Source of the DNA: Phyllobacterium pellucidum | GTDB taxonomy: Bacteria > Pseudomonadota > Alphaproteobacteria > Rhizobiales > Rhizobiaceae | Assembly (NCBI RefSeq): GCF_013327855.1 | Contig: NZ_JABUMX010000008.1 | Location: 120,259-184,258 of the forward strand | Length of the DNA: 64,000 bases | Direction: 5' to 3' | Shown: positions 18,612 to 27,203 of the stretch, piece by piece | How positions within the stretch are numbered: position 1 is the first letter of the stretch | Layout: each line of letters starts with the position of its first letter | Made by a program: the position numbers and the translations under genes | The notes under the pieces: model-generated | What the model was told of the DNA's origin: nothing | Databases searched by the model: none | What the model saw: the letters and a program-made list of their open reading frames with translations, nothing else

Positions 18612-19376
18612 TCACGAAGTGGGGGCTGTCAGATGGAGGATTTCTCCATCGTCGGGGATGATGAGTCTATGCTTATCAACCGACCGGCTGTTCGCATAGG
18701 CCCGAAGCTCTTCCCGCGATGTCGTCGCGTGGTCGAGCGCTTCCATGTGAACGGCAATGACCCTGGTATGGGGAGCCGCGATTTCGCACACGTCGCTGGT
18801 TTGTTCAGCATCCATGACGATGAATACGTCGTCCCATTTGGCGCCGCAGGAATGGGTGATGATGATATCTGGCTCAGCCGTCTCGATGGTCTCGCGCACC
18901 GGGGGATAGAGAATCGTATCGCCCGCCCAATAGATTGACGGCTCGCCCTCGCCCTCGATGGTAAAGCCCATCACTTTTCCCATCTTTTCGAGAACCGGAC
19001 CCGATCCGTGGTTCCCCTCACGGCGCTTCACGTGAATGCCGTCGATGGTCAGGTCATCATAGAGCGGTGTGACGTCGAGAAACCCGAACGACCTGATCGT
19101 GTCCTCGTCACCCGGCTGGCAAATAAGCGGCAGGTGCTTCGGTACGCGGTCCTGTGCGACCTTGTCGAAATGGTCGGCATGAAGATGCGACACGAGGACA
19201 AAATCGACACCTTCCAAAATCTCGTCCGTCGATGCCGGCAGTTCGACCATCGGATTTGGAGAGCGCCCGGTGAATGACGGCCTGCTGTGCTTTCGTCCAA
19301 AATCCGGATCGATCAATATGACCGAGCCGGCATAGTCGAGCTTGAGCGTGGCATTGCGAAAGAGCTGAAGTTTCAT
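18612..19376 (-). CDS. MBL-fold metal-dependent hydrolase (UlaG-like)
   Basis: A 254-residue metallo-beta-lactamase-fold protein. The metal site motif is VSHLHADHFDKV, followed by H in GNHGSG, D in YWAGDTILYPP and the closing H in VIAVHMEA. It is similar to UlaG-type and other compact MBL hydrolases; the substrate is unknown. It directly precedes the lactonase gene with nearly overlapping ends, so the two probably act on related compounds, such as opening of a lactone followed by hydrolysis, but this is inference. Confidence 0.85.
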   Translation of the reverse strand: MKLQLFRNATLKLDYAGSVILIDPDFGRKHSRPSFTGRSPNPMVELPASTDEILEGVDFVLVSHLHADHFDKVAQDRVPKHLPLICQPGDEDTIRSFGFLDVTPLYDDLTIDGIHVKRREGNHGSGPVLEKMGKVMGFTIEGEGEPSIYWAGDTILYPPVRETIETAEPDIIITHSCGAKWDDVFIVMDAEQTSDVCEIAAPHTRVIAVHMEALDHATTSREELRAYANSRSVDKHRLIIPDDGEILHLTAPTS

Positions 19377-19396
19377 GATATCTGCCTTTCTGGGGG

Positions 19397-20773
19397 TCAG
19401 AAGAATTCGAGGCTGACGCGGAACATCTGTTCGACCTGTTTGACCGTCTCCGCCGTGGCGAAGAGAACGACGCGATCACGCGGCTTGATCCGGGTACTGC
19501 CCTGCGGCTTAATAAGTTCGCCGTTACGATAGATCGCGCCGATGCGCAGTCCGTCAGGCAGATCGAGTTCGCCAAGCGTCGCGCCAACCAGCGGCGACGT
19601 TTCAAGCGCTTCAGCTTCGATGATCTCGGCTTGGCCATTTTCGATGCTGTGCACTGCACGAATGCGGCCGCGCCGTACATGCTGGAGCACGCGGGAGATG
19701 GTGACGCTGCGCGGGCTGATCTGCGCGTCGATGCCAAGCGATTTCGCAATATCGAGATAGTCGGGATTGTTGATGAGCACGAGGTTGGATTTGCACCCGA
19801 GACGCTTGGCCATGACACTGGCCAGCATGTTGACCTGGTCGTCATTCGTCAGCGCAACGATCAGATCCGCATCCTCGATTTCGGCCTCGCGCAATAGCTT
19901 CTGATCGAGGGCACTGCCGTGGAGGACGAGTGAGCGATGCAGATCGTCGGCAATAGAATTGGCCCGGCGGAGGCTGGCTTCGATAACCTTGACCTTCGTC
20001 CGCGGCTGGCGTTCCTCAATGGTCTGGGCCACGTAAAGGCCGATATTGCCGCCGCCCGCGATGACAATCCGAGTCGCTTCAGGTTCCTCATGGCCGAACA
20101 GGGCCAGCGTGCGTGCAATCTGCGCTGAAGGTGTCGCGACATAGGCGACATCGCCGGGCATCAATTGGTCGCTTGAATGCGCTACCGCCAGCTTGCCATC
20201 GTGGACCACTGCCATCACCGTGGCATTGAGATCGGGAAACATGCTGGTCAACTGCGCCAGCTGGGTATGGACGACCGGGCAATCCTCCAGGCATTCGATG
20301 GCCAGCACCGCGACCTTGTCATCGCAGAGGCGAACGACGTCGGTGACGCCCGGCAGCGCGATACGGCGCAAGACCATTTCCCCGACTTCGAGTTCAGGCG
20401 AAATGATGACGTCGATCGGCATGTGTTCGCGTGAGAAAAGGTCCTGGTAGTGCGACTGCAGATAGGATTGAGCGCGGATACGCGCGATCTTTGTGGGGAC
20501 GTTGAAGAGCGCGTGGGCGACTTCGCAGGCGACGATGTTGACTTCATCAAACAGCGTTACCGCGATGATCATGTCGGCCTGGTCCGCCCCGGCCTTTTCA
20601 AGCATGTCGGGATGTGCACCATGGCCAACGAACCCGCGAACGTCGAGTGTGTCACCGACAATCTCGATGAGATCGGATGACATATCAATGACAGATACGT
20701 CATTGCCCTCGGCCGCTAGCCTCTCGGCAATGCCGTAGCCTACCTGTCCAGCGCCGCAGATGATGACGCGCAT
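19397..20773 (-). CDS. trkA: Trk potassium uptake regulatory protein
   Basis: A 458-residue protein with two RCK modules. Each has a Rossmann NAD(H) site (IICGAGQVGYGIAE at the N-terminus; IVIAGGGNIGLYVAQ mid-protein) followed by a TrkA-C domain. It forms the cytoplasmic gating ring of the TrkH/TrkG potassium transporter. It lies 7 bp after ntrX in the ntrYX-trkA order conserved in rhizobia and brucellae. Confidence 0.95.
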   Translation of the reverse strand: MRVIICGAGQVGYGIAERLAAEGNDVSVIDMSSDLIEIVGDTLDVRGFVGHGAHPDMLEKAGADQADMIIAVTLFDEVNIVACEVAHALFNVPTKIARIRAQSYLQSHYQDLFSREHMPIDVIISPELEVGEMVLRRIALPGVTDVVRLCDDKVAVLAIECLEDCPVVHTQLAQLTSMFPDLNATVMAVVHDGKLAVAHSSDQLMPGDVAYVATPSAQIARTLALFGHEEPEATRIVIAGGGNIGLYVAQTIEERQPRTKVKVIEASLRRANSIADDLHRSLVLHGSALDQKLLREAEIEDADLIVALTNDDQVNMLASVMAKRLGCKSNLVLINNPDYLDIAKSLGIDAQISPRSVTISRVLQHVRRGRIRAVHSIENGQAEIIEAEALETSPLVGATLGELDLPDGLRIGAIYRNGELIKPQGSTRIKPRDRVVLFATAETVKQVEQMFRVSLEFF

Positions 20774-20780
20774 TTTGCGA

Positions 20781-22142
20781 TTAGACCCCGAGGGATTTCA
20801 GCTTCCGGTGCAGTGCTGAGCGTTCCATACCAACGAACTCGGCGGTGCGCGAGATGTTTCCGCCGAAACGGTTGATCTGGGCGACGAGGTATTCCTTCTC
20901 GAACCGTTCCCGCGCTTCGCGCAGCGGCAACGCCATGATGTGCTGATCGGACTCGGTCGGCGCCTTGGGCAAGGTATCGCCAATCTCCGCCGGCAAGAGA
21001 TCCGCAGTGATCACCGCTTCCGGATCGTCGCCCCGGGCAAGGATGATCAGGCGCTCGATGTTATTGCGCAACTGGCGAATATTGCCGGGCCAGGAGTGCG
21101 ACTGCAGCACCGCCATGGCGTCGGGGCCGATCTTGCGGGGCTTGATGCCGGCCTGGTCGGCGATCTGGGTCATGAAGAACTCGACGAGAGCCGGGATATC
21201 GTCGCGCCTGTCTGCAAGCGGCGGCACGATGACGGGAACAACGGCGAGACGATGGAACAAATCTTCGCGGAAACGCCCCTCGGCAATCATCGCCTCGAGG
21301 TTTTGGGCGGTGGATGAGATGATGCGGACATCGACCTTTATCCGCTTCGTACCCCCTACCCGTTCGAACTGCTGATCGACAAGGACGCGCAGGATTTTGT
21401 TCTGCGTTTCGCGCGGCATGTCGGCGATTTCGTTGAGGTAGAGGATGCCGCCGTGGGCCTCTTCCAACGCGCCGACCTTGCGCTCGCCGCCATCGGATTC
21501 CGTCCCGAACAGCTCGATTTCCATTCGCTCCGGGGTGATCGTCGCAGCATTGAGATTGACGAATGGTCCCTTGGACCGGATGGACAGCGCGTGTATCGCG
21601 CGTGCCGTCAATTCCTTGCCCGCGCCCGATGGACCCGTGATCATGATGCGACTGTTTGTCGGTGCGACACGCTCGATGGTCTGGCGCAAATGATTCATTG
21701 GCAGCGACGAGCCGAGCAGTTCGAAGCTCTCACTGGACCGCTTGCGCAGATCCGAAACTTCGCGCCGCAGCTTTGAGGTTTCGAGCGCCCGCTCGGCGAC
21801 GAGGATCAGCCGGTCCGCCTTGAAAGGTTTCTCGATGAAGTCATAGGCGCCGCGACGGATCGCAGATACGGCGGTTTCGATATTGCCGTGCCCTGAAATC
21901 ATCACCACCGGGATCTCTGGGTGGCGCTGCTTGATCTCGTCGAGCAGTGCGAGGCCGTCGAGACGGCTTCCCTGCATCCAGATATCCAGGAAGATCAGAC
22001 GCGGAATTCGGTCGTCGATGGCAGTCAAGGCACTATCGGCGTCGGAGGCTACACGGGTTTCGTAGCCCTCGTCGCCAAGTATCCCTGCAACTAGTTCGCG
22101 GATGTCGATCTCATCATCGACGACAAGGATGTCAGATGCCAT
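20781..22142 (-). CDS. ntrX: nitrogen-related response regulator NtrX
   Basis: A 453-residue AAA+ regulator. The receiver has D9, D10 and phospho-acceptor D53 (FLDIWMQ); the ATPase domain has Walker A GPSGAGKE (170-177) and Walker B GILYLNEIADMP; a Fis-type HTH closes the protein. The sigma-54-contacting GAFTGA loop is absent: the segment after ELFGTE reads SDGGERKVGALEEAHGG. It is therefore unlikely to activate sigma-54 promoters classically and fits the alphaproteobacterial NtrX type that acts as a sigma-70-type regulator in redox, nitrogen and envelope control. It starts 1 bp after the ntrY stop. Confidence 0.95.
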   Translation of the reverse strand: MASDILVVDDEIDIRELVAGILGDEGYETRVASDADSALTAIDDRIPRLIFLDIWMQGSRLDGLALLDEIKQRHPEIPVVMISGHGNIETAVSAIRRGAYDFIEKPFKADRLILVAERALETSKLRREVSDLRKRSSESFELLGSSLPMNHLRQTIERVAPTNSRIMITGPSGAGKELTARAIHALSIRSKGPFVNLNAATITPERMEIELFGTESDGGERKVGALEEAHGGILYLNEIADMPRETQNKILRVLVDQQFERVGGTKRIKVDVRIISSTAQNLEAMIAEGRFREDLFHRLAVVPVIVPPLADRRDDIPALVEFFMTQIADQAGIKPRKIGPDAMAVLQSHSWPGNIRQLRNNIERLIILARGDDPEAVITADLLPAEIGDTLPKAPTESDQHIMALPLREARERFEKEYLVAQINRFGGNISRTAEFVGMERSALHRKLKSLGV

Positions 22143-22143
22143 C

Positions 22144-24396
22144 TCAATTCACCTGCTTATTATTTGCGGCCTCGGTCGAAGCCTTTGCGGTAGGAAAAAT
22201 CATTCGGATCATGGCGCCTCGGCCGGCGTAGAAATCGTCCGGCGCGTCATGCAGTTCGATCTGGCCACCGTGGTCCTCGACAATCTTCTTGACGATAGCA
22301 AGACCAAGCCCGGTCCCCTTTTGCCGGGTGGTCATGTAGGGCTCGAGCAGGCGCTGGCGATGCTCGCGCGGGAGGCCTTTGCCATTGTCGAGGATCTCGA
22401 CGATGAGTTGCTGGTCCTGGCGCTTGGCACGGATCAGAATATGACCATCAGTTATGCCATCTTTTACTGCAGAATCAATGGATTCTGCAGCGTTCTTGAT
22501 AACATTTCCGAAGGCTTGCCCAAGCAGCCTCCCGTCGAACTCACCAGAAAGCGGCTCATCGCCGAAATGACGTTCGAAGCGAACATCACTGCGGCTGACC
22601 TCAACGAGAAAGGAGGCTTCACGCAAGGCTTCGCGCAGGTCCATCGTCTTGATTTCCGGCTTCGGCATGCGGGCGAATGACGAGAACTCATCGACCATTC
22701 GGCCGATATCGCCAACCTGGCGGATGATCGTTTCCGTGCACTGATCGAAGACTTCGCGGTCCTCTGTGATGACCTTGCCAAACCGGCGGCGCAGGCGTTC
22801 AGCCGATAGCTGAATGGGCGTCAGCGGGTTCTTGATTTCATGGGCGATGCGCCGGGCGACATCAGCCCAGGCCGAAGAACGCTGTGCCTCGACGAGATCG
22901 GTGATGTCATCGACGGTGACGACATAGGAGTGCTCGAGCGCTTCCGCGTCTTCCAGGGTAATCTGCACGTTGAACGTGCGGGCACTGCCGCGCCGCGACA
23001 TGCTGACCTGTTCCCTGTAAACCGAGCGTCCGGTGGCATGCGCAACCTCGAAGACAAGGCCGATTTCGGGGACGAGCGCGGTAAGGTTCTTCCCAACCGT
23101 ATCGACGGCGTCGAGTTCGAACATCGCCTCGGCGGATCTGTTGACAATGCCGATGACGCCATCGCCGTTGACGCTGATCACGCCCGCCGTCACGCCTGAC
23201 AGCACAGCCTCGGAAAAGCGCCGGCGTTCGTCGATCTGATCCTTGGCCGTGACGAGTTCCCTGCGCTGAGTATTCAACTGCTCGACCATTGTATTGAAGG
23301 TTTGCGACAAGGAACCCACGTCGCCATCGGAGCGGCGTACCGGCACCGAAACATCAAGATTGCCTGTCGCGACGTTATCTGCCGCGCCAATCAGCAAACG
23401 GATCGGCCGTACAAGGCGATCGGCAACCGCAATACCCGTCCAGATCGCGGACAGGAGCAGCGTCAGCGTCAGCCCGAAATAGAGAAGCGCAAACAAAATC
23501 TGCGTGGTGATGCCTTTGCCGTCGTTCTTCTGTGCATCCTCGGCCCGCTGCTCCATGAGGCGGCTGGAACTCAAAATATCGGCATCGACAGGCCTGACCG
23601 CATAAAGGAAAAGGCCCGGAATTTCCCGCAGCTTGATGACGGCGCTCAGGAGATTGGTCTGTTCCGGCGGAATGAGAACGGGTTTGCCGTCGGCGGCGGT
23701 GTCGAGCACTGATCTGGCCACCGCAGGAATAGTCACCTCGGTCTTGATGTCGGCACGGACCGCGATATCACCATTCGGCCGAATGAGCGCAGCGCCGATC
23801 AAGCCGCGTCCGAGCGCCTGCTGCGTCATCAGCCGGGTAAATCCGGTGCGGTCGAGGTTATAGAGCGTACGCATCCCGTCGAGGTCGTTCACCATTTCCA
23901 GTGTCGTACCCTGCAGATTGCGAGCACTTTCCTGGATATACGAGTTGGCGAGGCTTATGGATGAATTGACAATCGTCGTGGTTCGCATTTCAAACCAGCG
24001 GTCGAGGCCAAGATCGAGTGTGACAGACGCAACGATGGCAACGATCATTGCCGGCACGGCCGCCACCAGCGAAAAGAGCACGACCAGCCGCACATGCAGT
24101 CGGGAAGCCGCCTTTCCGCGGCTGCGCGCCTGGGCAATGCGGTAGATTTCACGGCCGATCAGGATCATCAATGCCAGAATCAAAACGGCATTGATGCTGG
24201 TGAGAAGTAGCGTGACCTCGCTGTTCGGATGAATCGGCGTCATATCGGTCAGGATCAGGAAGGTAACGCCGGTCGTCAGCAGGGCCAGAATGACGGTTGC
24301 AATACCTGCACGCGAGTAAAACCGCTGGTTGCTGCCACTACGTGCAGCGCCAGTCCCTGACGTCTGAAACAGATTGACCGAATTTGATAAGAGCAT
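22144..24396 (-). CDS. ntrY: nitrogen-related sensor histidine kinase NtrY
   Basis: A 750-residue membrane kinase. Several N-terminal transmembrane segments (about 30-55, 65-85, 110-135 and near 310) frame a periplasmic loop. These are followed by HAMP, a PAS domain (GVTAGVISVNGDGVIGIVN), HisKA with [19 protein letters not shown] and an ATPase domain with GNVIKNAAES, DNGKGLP and GTGLGLAIVKKIVEDHGG. It is the cognate kinase of NtrX. The 94 bp separating it from the TreY-like gene must contain its promoter or be read through from that gene. Confidence 0.95.
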   Translation of the reverse strand: MLLSNSVNLFQTSGTGAARSGSNQRFYSRAGIATVILALLTTGVTFLILTDMTPIHPNSEVTLLLTSINAVLILALMILIGREIYRIAQARSRGKAASRLHVRLVVLFSLVAAVPAMIVAIVASVTLDLGLDRWFEMRTTTIVNSSISLANSYIQESARNLQGTTLEMVNDLDGMRTLYNLDRTGFTRLMTQQALGRGLIGAALIRPNGDIAVRADIKTEVTIPAVARSVLDTAADGKPVLIPPEQTNLLSAVIKLREIPGLFLYAVRPVDADILSSSRLMEQRAEDAQKNDGKGITTQILFALLYFGLTLTLLLSAIWTGIAVADRLVRPIRLLIGAADNVATGNLDVSVPVRRSDGDVGSLSQTFNTMVEQLNTQRRELVTAKDQIDERRRFSEAVLSGVTAGVISVNGDGVIGIVNRSAEAMFELDAVDTVGKNLTALVPEIGLVFEVAHATGRSVYREQVSMSRRGSARTFNVQITLEDAEALEHSYVVTVDDITDLVEAQRSSAWADVARRIAHEIKNPLTPIQLSAERLRRRFGKVITEDREVFDQCTETIIRQVGDIGRMVDEFSSFARMPKPEIKTMDLREALREASFLVEVSRSDVRFERHFGDEPLSGEFDGRLLGQAFGNVIKNAAESIDSAVKDGITDGHILIRAKRQDQQLIVEILDNGKGLPREHRQRLLEPYMTTRQKGTGLGLAIVKKIVEDHGGQIELHDAPDDFYAGRGAMIRMIFPTAKASTEAANNKQVN

Positions 24397-24490
24397 TGTT
24401 ATGTGATTCCAACCACGTGGCAGTCATGCAACACATTGTGGCGGAAATGCAACGCTCGCCCGCGACATCGTGCAAAGTTTCGGATTGAAA

Positions 24491-27178
24491 TCAGGTTTCC
24501 ACAGGCTCGAATATGTCGTCGTCAGACACCAAAGTCAGAATTGGAAACTCGCGAAATCCCTCGGCCAAGGAGTAGTTGGCGCTCAGTTTGGTCTGATTCC
24601 CGGTCATCAAGTGCCGGAGGGTCACGCCACGTAATTGCGCTGGAAGCGCCAGCGACGTCTGTTCCCAGTCCGATAGCGGTAGGAATGGACTGCTGAACTG
24701 TTTCAGCATGGCAAAACACAGTCGCGGAACCGCAACGATTAGATATTGCCCTTCAAATTCCCGATAGAACGCGACGACGTGGTCCGCCAGATCGCCGTTT
24801 ACATGCAGTGGGATATACTGGCCACGCAAGAACAGGTCGGCTCGTTGCTGGCGCAGCTGCAAATAGGCTTGCACCAAACGCAGCTTCACCGTGCCCGAAT
24901 GCCAGTCTTCGAGCAGGACATTCAGTTGCGTCTGGCTGGCGTTGGCCAATCCCTTTCTCAGTTCACCGAAGTCGACAGGGTGCGAGCCGAATTGACCGGT
25001 GGGCGAAATGTCCCAGGTTTCGGAGCCAGCGCGTATGACCGGAACACCCGGTACGGTAAGTTTCAAGACGGTTTGCGAAAGGCCGTTCAGCGCACCGGCA
25101 AGCCAGAACGGCCTTGCCGTTTCGACAAAATCTCCCAGGAATTCCTCGTCGGCGAAAAGACGGTCGATACAGTGTGTTACAGCCTTGCCATAGGGCTTGT
25201 CAGTGCCCGTCCAGAGGGACAACCAATCGGATTCGCGAATAGCGCCCGACATGAATGCCACGAGCTCATCGCGAACCAAGGCGAGACCAGCCTTGTCGTG
25301 CACGAGCAAGGAGGCAGGCCAGATGGCGGCAAGCGTTTGATAAAGCAGCCACTCAGCCTTGGCGTCCGGGACAACGGCATTCTCGATCGTGACGAGGTTG
25401 CCGGCCTGGCTCTGTCGCCAGCGCTCGACGGCGGACGCCCACCGTTCAGGTGCTTCGGAGAGCGCGAGAAGCCTCATTCGTGCATCCTCACCGAACTTGG
25501 TGGCATAGCTGTAAGAGGTCGCCAGCATGCCAGAAGGCTCGGTCCTCGCCTTTTCATGCATGGAGTGATGAAAGGACCCGACGGGATCGGGTTTGACGTT
25601 TGATTTCAGGATAAGCTCATCAAGGGCGATGGGCCCCCGCGTATATTGGTAGGACTTCTCCAATGAACTCGCCGTCACCGCTGCCGCCAACTGCTGAAAG
25701 CGTCCGGAAAATGTCTCGGCGATCGCGGCGTTCACTGTTTTTTCCGGCGATTGCATGACCCCCAGCACAAAGCTCAAAACGTCGTTCTCTTCAGGGGTCT
25801 GGCCCTCTCTTTTCGAGACCTGGGCAGCAGTGGAACGCAGCGCCCGCGCATAGAACGGCGATATCCTTCCGTCCTTGGAATACGCGCGAAAGACGGGGAG
25901 CGCCGTTGCAAGGTCGACAACGGCGCGGCTAAGCATCGTCGGCTCATCGCTTGGCGGCTGCAATTCCGTCAAAAGTTGCACCAGCTGGGCGAGATCATCG
26001 GTAAAGGCCGCGTGCAGAATGTTTACTTTGACGTGGTTATGGTCGCCAGCAAATTCAGTCGTTGGATCAAGCTTCGACCAATGGCGTTGTAAAATCGACA
26101 GGCCTTGCGGGTCGATCAAAAGATCGGTGACCGTACCGATAAATTCATAGCCTGCCGTACCGTTTACCTGCCATTCCGAGATGGCGCTTTCCCCCTTGAG
26201 AACTATCTTGTCGGCAATCAGGAACGCATCTTCACCAGCCCGTTGACGCAAAAGCCGCGTATAGGACTCCGGGTCAGCCAACATATCGATGTCGTTCACC
26301 CTTAAACCTCTCACCTGCGTCCTTTGCAGCAATGAAAGCGGCTCACGGTGAAAATCCTTGAACACATCGGGTTCTTCGTGGCGCAATCCAACAGTCAGGC
26401 TCGAATTGCCTGCGTTGCGCGCAGCTGGTGCTTCGTTTTCCACCAACCGCCAATTTTGCAAATCCAAGATCGCATCGCGCCACCCCGCGTCACCGGCAAC
26501 ATTGTTAAGATGCGCAGCCAGATCGATAAGCGCGGCTGTGTCAGCCTCCTTGAGAATACGGGCGATTTCTCTGTGAAACTTAGTGGCGGCTTCGGGGGTG
26601 GCTTGGTCCGCCACCCCAATCAGCTCGGCCGCCAGTGCGGTTTCATTGCGATGGAGCACGGCGGCGTAAGAAGACGGTTCGAAGGGGTGAAAGACGCCTC
26701 GATAGGCAATGCCGATACTTGCAAGGCGCCGATTGAAGCAAATTGTGAGAAGGCGGGCCTCAATCTCCTCACCCATCGGCCGTTCAAGGACTGGCAACAG
26801 GACCGGTCCAGCCCAGTCTATGTCAAAATAGCCGGCATAGGTCGCCCTGCTTCCCCATTCGAGGACATCGAACCACCATGAGTTTTCGGACGACGCCGGC
26901 ATCCGGCTGGGGTTGAGATCGATGATCAGAGCCAAGCCGGCTCCGGCGAGGCGGGAATTCAGTTCGGCAAACCCACTCTCTGCACCCAATTCCACATCCA
27001 GAACCGCAGGGCTGACGGTCGCCAGACCATGCTCACCGACCTGCACGCTTTGGAATGGCGAGGACATGCTGAGGGCATCCACTCCCAGGTCGCTCATATA
27101 GCCGGCCGCATCCGCAGCGTGCCTGAAGGTCGTCCCGTGGCGAAGTTGGATCCGATATGCTGATTTGGGTGTGTACAT
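24491..27178 (-). CDS. maltooligosyltrehalose synthase (TreY) homologue lacking all GH13 catalytic motifs
   Basis: An 895-residue protein collinear with TreY, which isomerises the reducing end of maltooligosaccharides to a trehalose unit: N-terminus SAYRIQLRHGTTFRHAA, WWFDVLEWGSRATYAGYFDIDW at 101-122, and LKLTVPGVPVIRAGSETWD near the C-terminus. The catalytic regions are altered. Region I reads IIDLNPSR (85-92) instead of DVVPNH. Region II reads GLRVNDIDML with Asn295 at the nucleophile. Region III has Asp323 for the general acid Glu. Region IV has Tyr558-Ala559 where His-Asp is expected. The frame is intact over 2.7 kb, so the protein is probably made. It lies 25 bp after otsA in the same direction. 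Inference: a non-catalytic glycan-binding or regulatory protein. Confidence 0.8.
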   Translation of the reverse strand: MYTPKSAYRIQLRHGTTFRHAADAAGYMSDLGVDALSMSSPFQSVQVGEHGLATVSPAVLDVELGAESGFAELNSRLAGAGLALIIDLNPSRMPASSENSWWFDVLEWGSRATYAGYFDIDWAGPVLLPVLERPMGEEIEARLLTICFNRRLASIGIAYRGVFHPFEPSSYAAVLHRNETALAAELIGVADQATPEAATKFHREIARILKEADTAALIDLAAHLNNVAGDAGWRDAILDLQNWRLVENEAPAARNAGNSSLTVGLRHEEPDVFKDFHREPLSLLQRTQVRGLRVNDIDMLADPESYTRLLRQRAGEDAFLIADKIVLKGESAISEWQVNGTAGYEFIGTVTDLLIDPQGLSILQRHWSKLDPTTEFAGDHNHVKVNILHAAFTDDLAQLVQLLTELQPPSDEPTMLSRAVVDLATALPVFRAYSKDGRISPFYARALRSTAAQVSKREGQTPEENDVLSFVLGVMQSPEKTVNAAIAETFSGRFQQLAAAVTASSLEKSYQYTRGPIALDELILKSNVKPDPVGSFHHSMHEKARTEPSGMLATSYSYATKFGEDARMRLLALSEAPERWASAVERWRQSQAGNLVTIENAVVPDAKAEWLLYQTLAAIWPASLLVHDKAGLALVRDELVAFMSGAIRESDWLSLWTGTDKPYGKAVTHCIDRLFADEEFLGDFVETARPFWLAGALNGLSQTVLKLTVPGVPVIRAGSETWDISPTGQFGSHPVDFGELRKGLANASQTQLNVLLEDWHSGTVKLRLVQAYLQLRQQRADLFLRGQYIPLHVNGDLADHVVAFYREFEGQYLIVAVPRLCFAMLKQFSSPFLPLSDWEQTSLALPAQLRGVTLRHLMTGNQTKLSANYSLAEGFREFPILTLVSDDDIFEPVET

Positions 27179-27203
27179 GCTTTCGCTCGACAGCTCTCGC
27201 AGA

